Assembly: GCF_025490915.1 (NCBI RefSeq) | Contig: NZ_JANQBA010000014.1 | Coordinates: forward strand, 1 to 64,000 | Source of the DNA: Lacticaseibacillus parakribbianus | GTDB lineage: Bacteria; Bacillota; Bacilli; Lactobacillales; Lactobacillaceae | DNA: 64,000 nt | Reading direction: 5' to 3' | Shown: positions 15,953 to 23,566 of the stretch, piece by piece | Layout of the letters: every line of letters starts with the position of its first letter | Numbering within the stretch: the first letter of the stretch is position 1 | Position numbers and translations under genes: made by a program | Notes under the pieces: model-generated | What the model saw: the letters and a program-made list of their open reading frames with translations, nothing else | Told to the model about the DNA's origin: nothing | The model's database searches: none

Positions 15953-17965
15953 ATGACCGCACAGACGCTGGGCGGCTTTTTCCGGCAATTTCGCAAGGAC
16001 CGCGGCATCACGCTGGAGGCGGCGACGGCCGGGGCAGGGTGTTCGCCGGCCGCCCTGTCGCGCTTCGAACGCGACCAAAACGACCTGAGCGTGGCGACGG
16101 TTGGCCGGCTGCTGGCCAACCTGCAGCTGACGGCGCATGATTTTCTCGCCTACACCAGGGCCCGGCCCGGCGCGATGACCCACGAAGCGCTGGCGGCCTT
16201 CATCGCCGGCGACGTGGCCGCGCTGACCGCGCAGCAGGCGGCGTTCGCCAAGGCGCATCCGCGGCTGGAGACCCCGGCTGCGGCCTATACCGCACTGGTT
16301 TACCGGCTGGCGCTGGCGCCGGCGGAACAGCCGGTGGCGCTCACCACCGCACAAGAGCAGCTGCTTGCTCAGTTTTTGGTTCCCGGGCCCGGCTGGCACA
16401 GCGTTCACACGTTGGGGCTGGCCGCCGGGGTGCGGTTCGGCAGCTTCGAGCTGCTGGACGCGCTGGCGGAACGCTTCATCAACTACGCGGCGGAGTTTGA
16501 CGCGACCAACATCGCCCAATCCGCGGTCAACGCCAGCGACTTCGCCTGGCTTGCGCTGCCGCTTTTGGCGACGCGGCACCCGCAGGCCCAGCCGGTGGTG
16601 GCGGCGATGACCCGCTACCACCGGCTGCGGCGCGACCTGCGGCAGGTCGGCGTGATCGGCGTCAGCGTCCTCAACTCGGCGCCGATTGTGACCGCGGTCC
16701 AGACCATGGCCGCGGCGGTCGCGGCCGCCGGCAGCGCAGACGCCGCCGCAATCGCCTCAGGTACCGCCGCGGTCGGCACTGCCGCAGACGCCAGCGCGAG
16801 CGCGACCGGCACCGGCGCCGCGGCCAGCACAATCGCTGCCACCACTGCGACCGGCACAATCGCCGCCACCGCGGCGCTGGCGCCGCAGCTGGAGGACCTG
16901 CGCCTGCTGACGGCGACGGCCCTGGCCGATTACCTGGAGGCCGCGCAAGCCCGGGTGCTGGCGGGAACGCCGCGCTGGCACGACCGCGGCCTGGCGGTGC
17001 ATGCGGTGCCGCCGGTTGCACCACCCGCGGCTTGGGCGTTCACGGGGGCGACCATCGGCTGGCTGCGGCGGCGCTACCACCTGAGCCTGGACGACGTCGC
17101 GGTGGCCTGGAGTCCGGCGACGCAATCGCGGTTTGAGAACGGCAAGACTCAGCTGGGCTTCCGCGACGCCTGCGCCTTGGCCGACGCGCTGTTGCTGCAG
17201 GTGAAAATTTTCTACGCCAACCTGTTCCCGCTGCCTTACACCGACCTGGATGCGCGGCTGGCGGCGGTTGACGCCGAAGACGACGGACCGCAGTTTTTGG
17301 CCGCGGTTGCGGCTGCCACCGCGCAGCTGCCGGCCGGCGGCTCGCCGCGAACGACCCTGGCCGGCGCGGCCTTTCGCGGCCGGACCCGCCTGGCGATGGA
17401 GGGCCGCGGGATTGCGGAAGACCGCTGCGAACGTTTTTTCCCGCGTGGCCAGATCGCCGCGTCGGCGCTGCAGGCGCTGGCCGCGATGCCGCGGGGACAG
17501 GTGTCCGACATGATCGCGCTGCTCGACTGTCTGACGTGGTTCAACGCGGCGGAGGTGATGACGGCGTGGCGCTGGCTGTTTGCTCGCGCGACCTTCGAGC
17601 CCGGCCGCTTCAGCGCCGCCACGGACGCCGCGATGCAGACGATGTCGGCGCTGGCGAAGGCGGCGGATGTACCCAACATCAAGGCGCTGCGGGAGGCCGC
17701 CGCGAACCTGACGCCCGATCGCCTCTGGGTCGCTTACAGCGTGGCCTTCGCCAGCCTGGACCTGACGGCGCGGCTGTACCTGGCGCCGGCCGACCAGCAG
17801 GCGACGGCGGCCACCATCGCGCGGTGCGACCGCACGATTCACGGCTACCTGGACGAGCCGGCGAGCAACCTGTCGTTTTTGTGCAACATGTTCGCCGTGT
17901 CGGCGGTCGACGAGGTACCGGCGGCCGCCGAGTGGCTGGCCGCGCAAGGCGAGGCGGCGAAGTAG
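15953..17965 (+). CDS. Double-HTH (tandem Rgg/XRE-like) regulator
   Basis: 670 aa, more than twice the usual size of Rgg-like regulators (about 290). Module 1: XRE-type HTH in residues 1-65 (LGGFFRQFRKDRGITLEAA... LSRFERDQNDLSVATV), then an alpha-helical domain. A linker of about 60 residues at 240-305 consists almost only of Ala, Thr, Gly and Ser. Module 2: another HTH (TIGWLRRRYHLSLDDVAVA... QSRFENGKTQLGFRDA) near 360-420, then a second helical domain to the end. The start follows AAGGAGGGGGTCAC. It looks like a fusion or internal duplication of two regulators. Targets unknown; it is divergent from the pspC-like gene. Confidence 0.75.
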   Translation: MTAQTLGGFFRQFRKDRGITLEAATAGAGCSPAALSRFERDQNDLSVATVGRLLANLQLTAHDFLAYTRARPGAMTHEALAAFIAGDVAALTAQQAAFAKAHPRLETPAAAYTALVYRLALAPAEQPVALTTAQEQLLAQFLVPGPGWHSVHTLGLAAGVRFGSFELLDALAERFINYAAEFDATNIAQSAVNASDFAWLALPLLATRHPQAQPVVAAMTRYHRLRRDLRQVGVIGVSVLNSAPIVTAVQTMAAAVAAAGSADAAAIASGTAAVGTAADASASATGTGAAASTIAATTATGTIAATAALAPQLEDLRLLTATALADYLEAAQARVLAGTPRWHDRGLAVHAVPPVAPPAAWAFTGATIGWLRRRYHLSLDDVAVAWSPATQSRFENGKTQLGFRDACALADALLLQVKIFYANLFPLPYTDLDARLAAVDAEDDGPQFLAAVAAATAQLPAGGSPRTTLAGAAFRGRTRLAMEGRGIAEDRCERFFPRGQIAASALQALAAMPRGQVSDMIALLDCLTWFNAAEVMTAWRWLFARATFEPGRFSAATDAAMQTMSALAKAADVPNIKALREAAANLTPDRLWVAYSVAFASLDLTARLYLAPADQQATAATIARCDRTIHGYLDEPASNLSFLCNMFAVSAVDEVPAAAEWLAAQGEAAK

Positions 17966-18087
17966 GGGCCGGGCCGGTCGCGCGAGGCGCTGCCCAGGCA
18001 GCCGCGGCCCTGCAGTGGCGGGTGATGCGGCCGCGGCATGCCGGCCGGTGCGGCCCAAAACGGCGAGTTGGCCGGCAGCGAAAGCAC

Positions 18088-18118
18088 AAAAAATCCGCCA
18101 GCAATCTGGCGGATTTTT
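18088..18118. terminator. Bidirectional terminator, copy 1
   Basis: AAATCCGCCAG (18091-18101) pairs with CTGGCGGATTT (18106-18116) with a 4-nt loop, flanked by an A run and a T run. It works in both directions. Confidence 0.9.
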
Positions 18119-18163
18119 ATCCGGTGCGGCCCAAAACGGCGAGTCGGCCGGCAGCGAAAGCAC

Positions 18164-18195
18164 AAAAAAATCCGCCAGCGACCTGGCGGATTTTT
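18164..18195. terminator. Bidirectional terminator, copy 2
   Basis: The same 11-bp stem at 18168-18178 and 18183-18193, flanked by an A run and a T run; it ends nagB on the minus strand. Confidence 0.9.
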
Positions 18196-18208
18196 ATTAA
18201 TCGTGAAA

Positions 18209-18916
18209 TTACTTGCTGAGCTTGCTTGCGGCCGCTTCGTCGATGATGAGGATCGCATCGTCATGGTTTTGCAGTACGGAAGCCGGCACGTGGTTGGTGA
18301 CGGGGCCTTCGATGGTGGCCTTGATCGCGTCGGCCTTGTCCTCACCGTAAGCCAGAAGCAGGATCTTCTTGCCCTTCATGATCGAGCCGATGCCCATGGA
18401 GATGGCGTAGCGCGGCACGTCTTCCTCGCGGTCGAAGAAGCGCTTGTTGGCCTCGATCGTGGATTCGGTCAGGTGAACCTTGTGGGTCTTGCCGTCGAGG
18501 TCGGAGCCCGGTTCGTTGAAGCCGATGTGGCCGTTGCGGCCGATGCCCAGGATCTGGATGTCGATCGGGTTGTCGGCGATGATTGTCTCGTAATCCGCGG
18601 CGGCCTGGGCAGGGTCTGCGGCGTTACCATTCGGCACGTAGGAGTGGGCGAACGGCTTCTTGTTGAAGAGGTTGTCCTTCATGAACTGGTGGTAGCTCTG
18701 CGGGTTGTCCTCCGGCAGGCCGACGTACTCGTCGAGGTTGATCGAAGTCAAGTTGCTGAAATCGAGGTCGCTTGCGATCATGGCTTGGTACAGGGTGATC
18801 GGGGTGCTGCCGGTGGCGAGGCCCAGGACCTTGGCGCCTTGTTCGATGCCAGCCTTGATGATGTCAAAAGCGACCTGGCCGCCTTCTGCTTTATCTTTAA
18901 CGATTTTTACTTCCAT
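18209..18916 (-). CDS. nagB: Glucosamine-6-phosphate deaminase
   Basis: NagB converts glucosamine-6-phosphate to fructose-6-phosphate and ammonia, linking amino-sugar use to glycolysis. 235 aa, the usual size for Gram-positive NagB. Conserved stretches include [14 protein letters not shown], the catalytic-region [22 protein letters not shown] and the C-terminal [11 protein letters not shown]. Start 18916 has AAGGAGG with 8-nt spacing; an adjacent ATG at 18919 is the alternative. It is controlled by a TTGACA promoter with two NagR/DasR-type operators. Confidence 0.96.
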   Translation of the reverse strand: MEVKIVKDKAEGGQVAFDIIKAGIEQGAKVLGLATGSTPITLYQAMIASDLDFSNLTSINLDEYVGLPEDNPQSYHQFMKDNLFNKKPFAHSYVPNGNAADPAQAAADYETIIADNPIDIQILGIGRNGHIGFNEPGSDLDGKTHKVHLTESTIEANKRFFDREEDVPRYAISMGIGSIMKGKKILLLAYGEDKADAIKATIEGPVTNHVPASVLQNHDDAILIIDEAAASKLSK

Positions 18917-18933
18917 CATAAAACCCTCCTTGT

Positions 18934-18992
18934 TTGGTCTAGTCCAATATACACCGGCCACGGGGTTGCTGTCAACAATGGTCTAGACATAT
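18934..18992 (-). promoter_or_regulatory. nagB promoter with two NagR/DasR-type operators
   Basis: Minus-strand -35 TTGACA (plus 18970-18975), an 18-bp spacer and -10 TATATT (plus 18946-18951). Operator 1, TTGGTCTAGTCCAA (18934-18947), overlaps the -10 and start site. Operator 2, ATGGTCTAGACAT (18978-18990), lies just upstream of the -35. Both resemble the TGGTCTAGACCA-type sites bound by the GntR-family regulators NagR/DasR, which release DNA on sensing amino-sugar phosphates. No nagR is in the window. Confidence 0.8.
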
Positions 18993-19783
18993 CAGCAATT
19001 TTTTTCGGCGGTCAGCAGCTGGTCCCGCAAAACGGTCTGGGCCGCCGCGTCCACGCCCAGTTCCCGGGCGACGTAGCGCGGCCAGTCGCCGTACTCGCCG
19101 CGGATGAAGGCGGCGACCGCCAGCTGGCACTGGACCTCGGCGCGGTTGCGGTTCATGTCGGCGACGAAGGTGCTGCCGGGATCCTGCAGGGCCTGCGTCA
19201 CCTGGGCGGCGGGGGCGGCGAACACGGCGTTGGTCAGCAGGTAGTCCTGGCGAATGGTGCCTTCGGGAACGCCCAGCATCCCCAAAAGCATCATCGCGGC
19301 CACGCCGGTGCGGTCCTTGCCGGCGGCGCAGTGGAACAAGACGGCCTCGTTGGGCGTTGTGTTGGTCGCCACAAGGTCGAACAACGCTCGCCACTGCGCA
19401 AGCGCATGCGCGTCCGTGAGCATCCGCAGGTAGTACTCGGCCATCGGCGCGATGCGCGGCTCCTGCATCGCGCCGAGGTACTGCGAGAGACGCTCGGGCA
19501 GCGGGGCGGTGTCGGCAAACGGCAGCACCGACAGCACGTGGTAGGCGACGCCCGGGGCTAGCACATCCGGCCAGCCGGCGCGTTCGTCCAGGCCGCGCAG
19601 GTCGACCACGTGGCGCAGCCCGTAAGCGTAAAGCTGCTTGGCCTCGTCAGTATCGAGCATCGCCAGGCTGCCCGAGCGCAGCAGCTTGCGGTTGTGGACC
19701 CGGCGGCCGTCTTTGGTTCGGTAGCCGCCCAGCTCGCGCAGGTTCACCGCGTTTGGAATCGGTAGTAATCGTTGTGGTGTCAT
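18992..19783 (-). CDS. Tyrosine-protein phosphatase (first paralogue)
   Basis: 263 aa; Y_phosphatase3 family, as in lipid/tyrosine phosphatases of Listeria and lactobacilli. The P-loop HCAAGKDRTGVAA (C-x5-R active site) lies near residue 153. The N-terminal segment NAVNLRELGGYRTKDGRRV is the family's other conserved block. No signal peptide, so cytoplasmic. A paralogue with the same motifs lies at 21231-21983 on the same strand, across the prs gene. Confidence 0.88.
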   Translation of the reverse strand: MTPQRLLPIPNAVNLRELGGYRTKDGRRVHNRKLLRSGSLAMLDTDEAKQLYAYGLRHVVDLRGLDERAGWPDVLAPGVAYHVLSVLPFADTAPLPERLSQYLGAMQEPRIAPMAEYYLRMLTDAHALAQWRALFDLVATNTTPNEAVLFHCAAGKDRTGVAAMMLLGMLGVPEGTIRQDYLLTNAVFAAPAAQVTQALQDPGSTFVADMNRNRAEVQCQLAVAAFIRGEYGDWPRYVARELGVDAAAQTVLRDQLLTAEKNC

Positions 19784-19930
19784 GAAACCGCCTCCCGTTT
19801 TCCATTATAGCGGGTGAGCGGCGGAACCGGTAGTTTGCCGCTCGGCGTCGGTCGGCAACCGGTGCGGGGCATCACTTGCGGCCGGCTGCCACCGGGCCAG
19901 GGCGGTGGAACCGACCGCGGCATTGTCACC

Positions 19931-20085
19931 GCGCCGCACCGCCGCCATCGCGCCGCACCGCCGCCACCGCGCCGCACCGCCGCCACCGCGCCGCACCGTC
20001 GCCACCGCACCGCTGCCACCGCGCCGCACCGCCGTCACCGCCCAGCACCGCCGCCACTGCCCAGCGCCGCCGCCGCCGAATTGCG
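19931..20085. repeat. 19-bp tandem repeat
   Basis: Units of the type GCGCCGCACCGCCGCCACC start at 19931, 19950, 19969, 19988 and 20007, then decay to irregular copies up to about 20085. It lies directly upstream of the prs promoter. Confidence 0.85.
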
Positions 20086-20102
20086 CCGCAATCGCCCGGG
20101 AC

Positions 20103-20132
20103 TTCGACGGCCGCAACACTTTTTGGTATAAT
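20103..20132 (+). promoter_or_regulatory. prs promoter
   Basis: TTCGAC (20103-20108), an 18-bp spacer, and TATAAT (20127-20132) with an extended -10 TG (TGGTATAAT). It is 33 bp before the prs start. Confidence 0.7.
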
Positions 20133-20164
20133 GGGCCTGACACTACGACTTAATGGAGGACGAC

Positions 20165-21091
20165 ATGGCAGGAGTTAAACTGTTCGCGCTCAACGGCAAC
20201 GTGCCGCTGGCGCAAAAAATTGCACAGGAGGTCGGGCTGCCGCTATCCCCGGCCTCGGTGCGGCACTTCGCTGACGGCGAAATCGCGATCGACCTGGACG
20301 ACAGCGTTCGCGGCGCGGATGTTTACGTGATTCAGCCGGTGTCCGACCCGGTCAACGAGAACCTGATGGAGCTGTTGATCATGGTCGACGCCCTGCGCCG
20401 CGCCAGCGCCCACACGATCAACGTGGTCGTGCCGTACTACGGCTACGCGCGAGCCGACCGCAAGGCGCGGTCGCGCGAGCCGATCACGGCCAAGCTGGTG
20501 GCCAACCTCCTGACGATGGACGGCATCGACCGCTTCATCGCCGTGGATCTCCACGCCGACCAGCTCCAGGGCTTCTTCGACATTCCGGTCGACCACCTGC
20601 GGGCCCTGCCGCTGTTTGCCGAGTACTTCCGCAAGCTGAACCTGCCGGACGTCGTGGTCGTGGCGCCGGATCACTCCGGCACCAAGCATGCGCGTGAGCT
20701 CGCCGAGCTGTTGCACGCGCCGATCGCCATCGTCGACAAGCGGCCGGAAGCCGACGCCGGCATCATCGGCGACGTCGCCGGCCAAAACGCGATCATCATC
20801 GATGACCTGATCGACACCGGCGACCGCGCCGCCGAGGCCTACACCGCGCTGGCCGCGGCCGGGGCCAAGGACATTTACGCCGTCGCCACCCACGCGATTT
20901 TCTCCCGCGGCGCCAGCCAGCGCCTCGCCGACCTGCCGCTGAGTCAGATTGTGGTCACCGACACCATCGATTTGCCGGCGGAAAAACGCTTACCGAACAT
21001 GGTCACCATCTCGGTCGGCCAGATGATCGGCCAGGCGATCAAGCTGATCGCCACCAACCAGTCGATTCACCCGCTGTTCGACTTCAAGTAG
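20165..21091 (+). CDS. prs: Ribose-phosphate pyrophosphokinase
   Basis: Makes PRPP from ribose-5-phosphate and ATP for nucleotide, His and Trp synthesis. 308 aa, slightly shorter than the common 315-325. The family features are present: HFADGEIAIDL near residue 37, YYGYARADRK (ATP-binding loop), DLHADQLQGFF, and the PRPP loop IIIDDLIDTGDRA near 213. ATG 20165 has GGAGG 5 nt upstream; a frame start four codons earlier is unsupported. Monocistronic, with its own promoter and terminator, between two phosphatase paralogues of opposite orientation. Confidence 0.96.
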   Translation: MAGVKLFALNGNVPLAQKIAQEVGLPLSPASVRHFADGEIAIDLDDSVRGADVYVIQPVSDPVNENLMELLIMVDALRRASAHTINVVVPYYGYARADRKARSREPITAKLVANLLTMDGIDRFIAVDLHADQLQGFFDIPVDHLRALPLFAEYFRKLNLPDVVVVAPDHSGTKHARELAELLHAPIAIVDKRPEADAGIIGDVAGQNAIIIDDLIDTGDRAAEAYTALAAAGAKDIYAVATHAIFSRGASQRLADLPLSQIVVTDTIDLPAEKRLPNMVTISVGQMIGQAIKLIATNQSIHPLFDFK

Positions 21092-21095
21092 ACAT

Positions 21096-21148
21096 CAAAA
21101 CACGCGTCGTTGCCACCGGTGAGGCCGGGGGCAGCGGCGCGTGTTTTG
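21096..21148 (+). terminator. prs terminator
   Basis: An 11-bp perfect stem CAAAACACGCG/CGCGTGTTTTG (21096-21106 and 21138-21148) encloses a second partly paired segment. A/T-rich outer ends suit both directions. Confidence 0.75.
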
Positions 21149-21230
21149 GCGTATTCGTGAATACGCTTTCTGGTTGGCGGAGCGATGGGCAATCGTGGCA
21201 GGGACTGAAAACGCTGCCACACCGGCTGGC

Positions 21231-21983
21231 TCACACCAGGTACAGGCGGCGCAGATCCGCCAGGTCGCCCTCGCTCAGGCGCAGCTGCTGGGTGAGGTAG
21301 CGCGACCAGCTGCCGCCGTAGTTTTTGGCCAGCAAGGCGACCACGGCCTGGTAGTTGGCGGCCTCGGCCGGATGGGCGTTCATCGCGTCGACGGTGGCGC
21401 TGCCGCTCGGGGCGACGCCGGTGGCCGCCGCGTCGTAGATCTGGTTGGTCAGCATGTAATCGGCCTGGATGGTGGCGGCGGGAACGCCGAGGCCGCCGAG
21501 CAGCATCATCGCGGCGACGCCGGTGCGGTCCTTGCCGGCGGTGCAGTGAAATAAGGTGGCCTCACCCGGCGCCGCGGCCAGCACGGTGGCGAAAACCTCG
21601 CCGAACACCGCGTTGGCGTGGCTGTCCGTCAGCATTTTCTCGTAAGTGGCCACCATGCCGGTCGGCGCCTTGCTCAGGCGGCGCCGCACCCGAGTCCAGA
21701 GGCTGGCGCGGTCGGCGAAGGGGTAGACGGACAGCTGGCGGTAGCGAATCCGCTCCGGCAGCTGGTCGGGGGCGCGTCGCACCTCGGCGTCGCTGCGCAA
21801 GTCGAGGTCGTGGGTCACGCCGTAGTCGAGAAGCACCGCACCGTCGGCCGGTGACAGGTTGCTCAGGCTGCCGGCGCGAACCAGCCGCCGCCACGCGACG
21901 GTGCGGCCGTCTTGGGTCTGGTAGCCGCCGAGGTCACGCACGTTGAGGGCGTTTTGCAAAGGAAGAAGACGGTCTGGTGACAT
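21231..21983 (-). CDS. Tyrosine-protein phosphatase (second paralogue)
   Basis: 250 aa. The P-loop HCTAGKDRTGVAAMM and the N-terminal block NALNVRDLGGYQTQDGRTV are shared with the paralogue at 18992-19783, which it matches along its whole length. ATG 21983 has GGGAGG upstream; 14 further upstream codons are unsupported. Cytoplasmic. The substrate (protein, lipid or another phosphoester) cannot be judged from sequence. Confidence 0.88.
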   Translation of the reverse strand: MSPDRLLPLQNALNVRDLGGYQTQDGRTVAWRRLVRAGSLSNLSPADGAVLLDYGVTHDLDLRSDAEVRRAPDQLPERIRYRQLSVYPFADRASLWTRVRRRLSKAPTGMVATYEKMLTDSHANAVFGEVFATVLAAAPGEATLFHCTAGKDRTGVAAMMLLGGLGVPAATIQADYMLTNQIYDAAATGVAPSGSATVDAMNAHPAEAANYQAVVALLAKNYGGSWSRYLTQQLRLSEGDLADLRRLYLV

Positions 21984-22044
21984 GTTGAACCTCCCATGGT
22001 TTGCCTCAATCTTACCAGATTTCAAACTTTTTCGCCGGAAATCC

Positions 22045-22073
22045 TTGCGTGCGTAAGGCCGGGGTGGTAATAT
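22045..22073 (+). promoter_or_regulatory. Promoter of tRNA-Lys copy 1
   Basis: TTGCGT (22045-22050), a 17-bp spacer and TAATAT (22068-22073), 25 bp before the mature tRNA. Confidence 0.65.
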
Positions 22074-22098
22074 GATTTAGTCGTTAAGGCGACCACAT

Positions 22099-22171
22099 GG
22101 GTGGTTAGCTCAGCTGGCAGAGCAACGGACTCTTAATCCGTGGGTCCAGGGTTCGATCCCCTGACCACCCA
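22099..22171 (+). tRNA. tRNA-Lys (CTT), copy 1
   Basis: 73 nt folding as a cloverleaf: acceptor GGGTGGT/ACCACCC with discriminator A, D-arm GCTC/GAGC, anticodon stem ACGGA/TCCGT with loop CTCTTAA (anticodon CTT), and T-arm CAGGG-TTCGATC-CCCTG. The 3' CCA is not encoded. An identical copy lies at 34798-34870. Confidence 0.98.
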
Positions 22172-22176
22172 GAACG

Positions 22177-22216
22177 AACCGGCGTCGCAAGTTTAGGCTT
22201 GCGGCGCCGGTTTTTT
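22177..22216 (+). terminator. Terminator of tRNA-Lys copy 1
   Basis: A long stem (22177-22191 with 22198-22212; one mismatch) is followed by T residues, 5 nt after the tRNA. Confidence 0.9.
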
Positions 22217-22331
22217 GTTGCCGCCAAAAGGGGTGGCTTCGCTGAATCTGCGAGCGACCCGCTATTCGGTGAGTGAGCGAAGCGCTGGCTTTGAAGTGGC
22301 GGCAGTCTTTAGACGCCGCCTCGAAGGGTGC

Positions 22332-22358
22332 AAAAAGGCGAGCCGCCCCCGGCTCACC
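22332..22358 (-). terminator. Terminator of the lipoprotein gene
   Basis: GGCGAGCCG (22337-22345) and CGGCTCACC (22350-22358) pair with one G-T; on the minus strand five T follow. Confidence 0.8.
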
Positions 22359-22376
22359 TCATCACGCAAATTAGAT

Positions 22377-23411
22377 TTACTCCAGGTCGGCCTCGGTGAT
22401 CACGCTGCGGCCGGCCTTTCTGGCGTGGCGAATCGCCGTGGTGATGTCGGCGTCGCTCCAAAAGCTCGGGTCGGTGCCGGCCTTGCGCAGCTGGTTTCGC
22501 GCCGCGGTAATCTGGGCGGCCGTCACGGCGTCGCCGCTGGCGCTGCCGCCGGATTCGGCGGTGCCGCTTGCCGCAGCCGCCCCGCTCGCCTTGGCGTCGC
22601 CGGTCTCGGCGTTGGTGGCGTCACCGGTTTGGCCGCCGGTCGCCGTATCGCTGCCAGCCGCCGCATCACCGGCCGCCTGGGCGGCCAGGATCGTTGCCTT
22701 GAGCCGCAGCGCCGCCAGGACCACCGTGCGGTAGGCCGGCAGGTCGTAGGCGGGGGTCAGCACCCTAGCCAGCGTCGTCAGGGCCTTGGTCGGCGCCGAG
22801 TCGGCGATTTTTTGGGCGGCCAGCACGTTGGCCCGGGCCACGGCCACGTTGTCGCGGTACTGCGCCGCTAGCTTCCGCTTGCCGGCGGCGTGGCTGGCCA
22901 AAAGCGACCAGTCGCCGCTCGCCTGCTGTGCGGCCTTGAACTGCCTGGCGGCGGTGCGGTAGTCGCCGGCGGTCAGCGCGGCCTGGGCCTTGGCCGCCAG
23001 CGCCAGGGCCGGCTGGCGCTTGGTCGCCTGCTTGACGCCGGCGTTTGTCAGCGCCTGGTTGAGCCCGGCGGCCCTGGCGTAGTCGTCTTGCCGCACCGCC
23101 TTGGCGACCTGGCGCGTTGTCGTCGCGGTGCCGGCCGCCGCGTCGTCGCCGCTGCCGCGGCAGCCGGCGAGCAACCCGCTTAGGCCGATTGTCATCAGCG
23201 CTAGGGTCAGCGCCGCCGCCAGCCGCCGCCCGAGACCACCGCGACCGCCGGCGGTTCTGGTGCCGGCCGGTCGACCGCCTAGTTGCTGACCAGCTCCAGC
23301 ATCGGCCGGTCGAGCGGTCCACCGCCGACCGGGTTTGACGCCGGGTTCGGCACCGGCCGGTTGGCTGACCACGCGCCGCGCCGCCAGCCCCTGCTTACGC
23401 AATTTTATCAT
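22377..23411 (-). CDS. Putative lipoprotein with basic N-terminal extension
   Basis: 344 aa. A hydrophobic segment (ALTLALMTIGLSGLLAGC) ends in a lipobox LAGC with Cys at residue 84, but it is preceded by an unusual 60-residue Arg/Gly/Pro-rich stretch, much longer than a normal n-region. The mature part is Ala-rich and helical, with TPR-like patterns (ALTAGDYRTAARQFKAAQQ), then a low-complexity linker (Gly/Asp/Ala/Thr) and a short C-terminal helical domain ending ITEADLE. Start 23411 has GGAGG with 8-nt spacing and a TACAAT -10 (plus 23433-23438) upstream. A later internal start cannot be excluded. Family not recognised. Confidence 0.6.
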   Translation of the reverse strand: MIKLRKQGLAARRVVSQPAGAEPGVKPGRRWTARPADAGAGQQLGGRPAGTRTAGGRGGLGRRLAAALTLALMTIGLSGLLAGCRGSGDDAAAGTATTTRQVAKAVRQDDYARAAGLNQALTNAGVKQATKRQPALALAAKAQAALTAGDYRTAARQFKAAQQASGDWSLLASHAAGKRKLAAQYRDNVAVARANVLAAQKIADSAPTKALTTLARVLTPAYDLPAYRTVVLAALRLKATILAAQAAGDAAAGSDTATGGQTGDATNAETGDAKASGAAAASGTAESGGSASGDAVTAAQITAARNQLRKAGTDPSFWSDADITTAIRHARKAGRSVITEADLE

Positions 23412-23566
23412 CCACTCTACCTCCAAGCTTCCATTGTAACATACGGGTTGCGGCCGAAAAAAAACGCCGGTCGGGTAAATTGGTGCAACCAGGCGGCGGC
23501 GAATCCGGTATAATGGAGCCCATACATAACAGCGGCGCGTAGGGGTGCCGCGAGGGAGGACAATTG

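Larger units (their letters stand above)
18045..18197. repeat. Tandem duplication of a 76-bp terminator unit
   Basis: Copy 1 (18045-18120) and copy 2 (18121-18197) are directly adjacent and differ at only four positions, one of them a single inserted A. Each carries a complete hairpin terminator. The unit lies between the converging double-HTH gene and nagB. Confidence 0.9.
19784..20164. other. Repeat-rich intergenic region before prs
   Basis: No gene is supported. It contains the 19-bp GC-rich tandem array (19931-20085) and the prs promoter (20103-20132). Open frames across the array exist on both strands only because of its composition. Confidence 0.6.

Noticed and set aside
14611-18200. 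Search for a mobile element linking the toxin-antitoxin genes and regulator
   Set aside because: No transposase, integrase or terminal repeats were found; only the two similar terminators are shared.
21203-21216. TGAAAACGCTGCCA resembles a CcpA cre site
   Set aside because: One mismatch, and the position between two converging gene ends is not a promoter.
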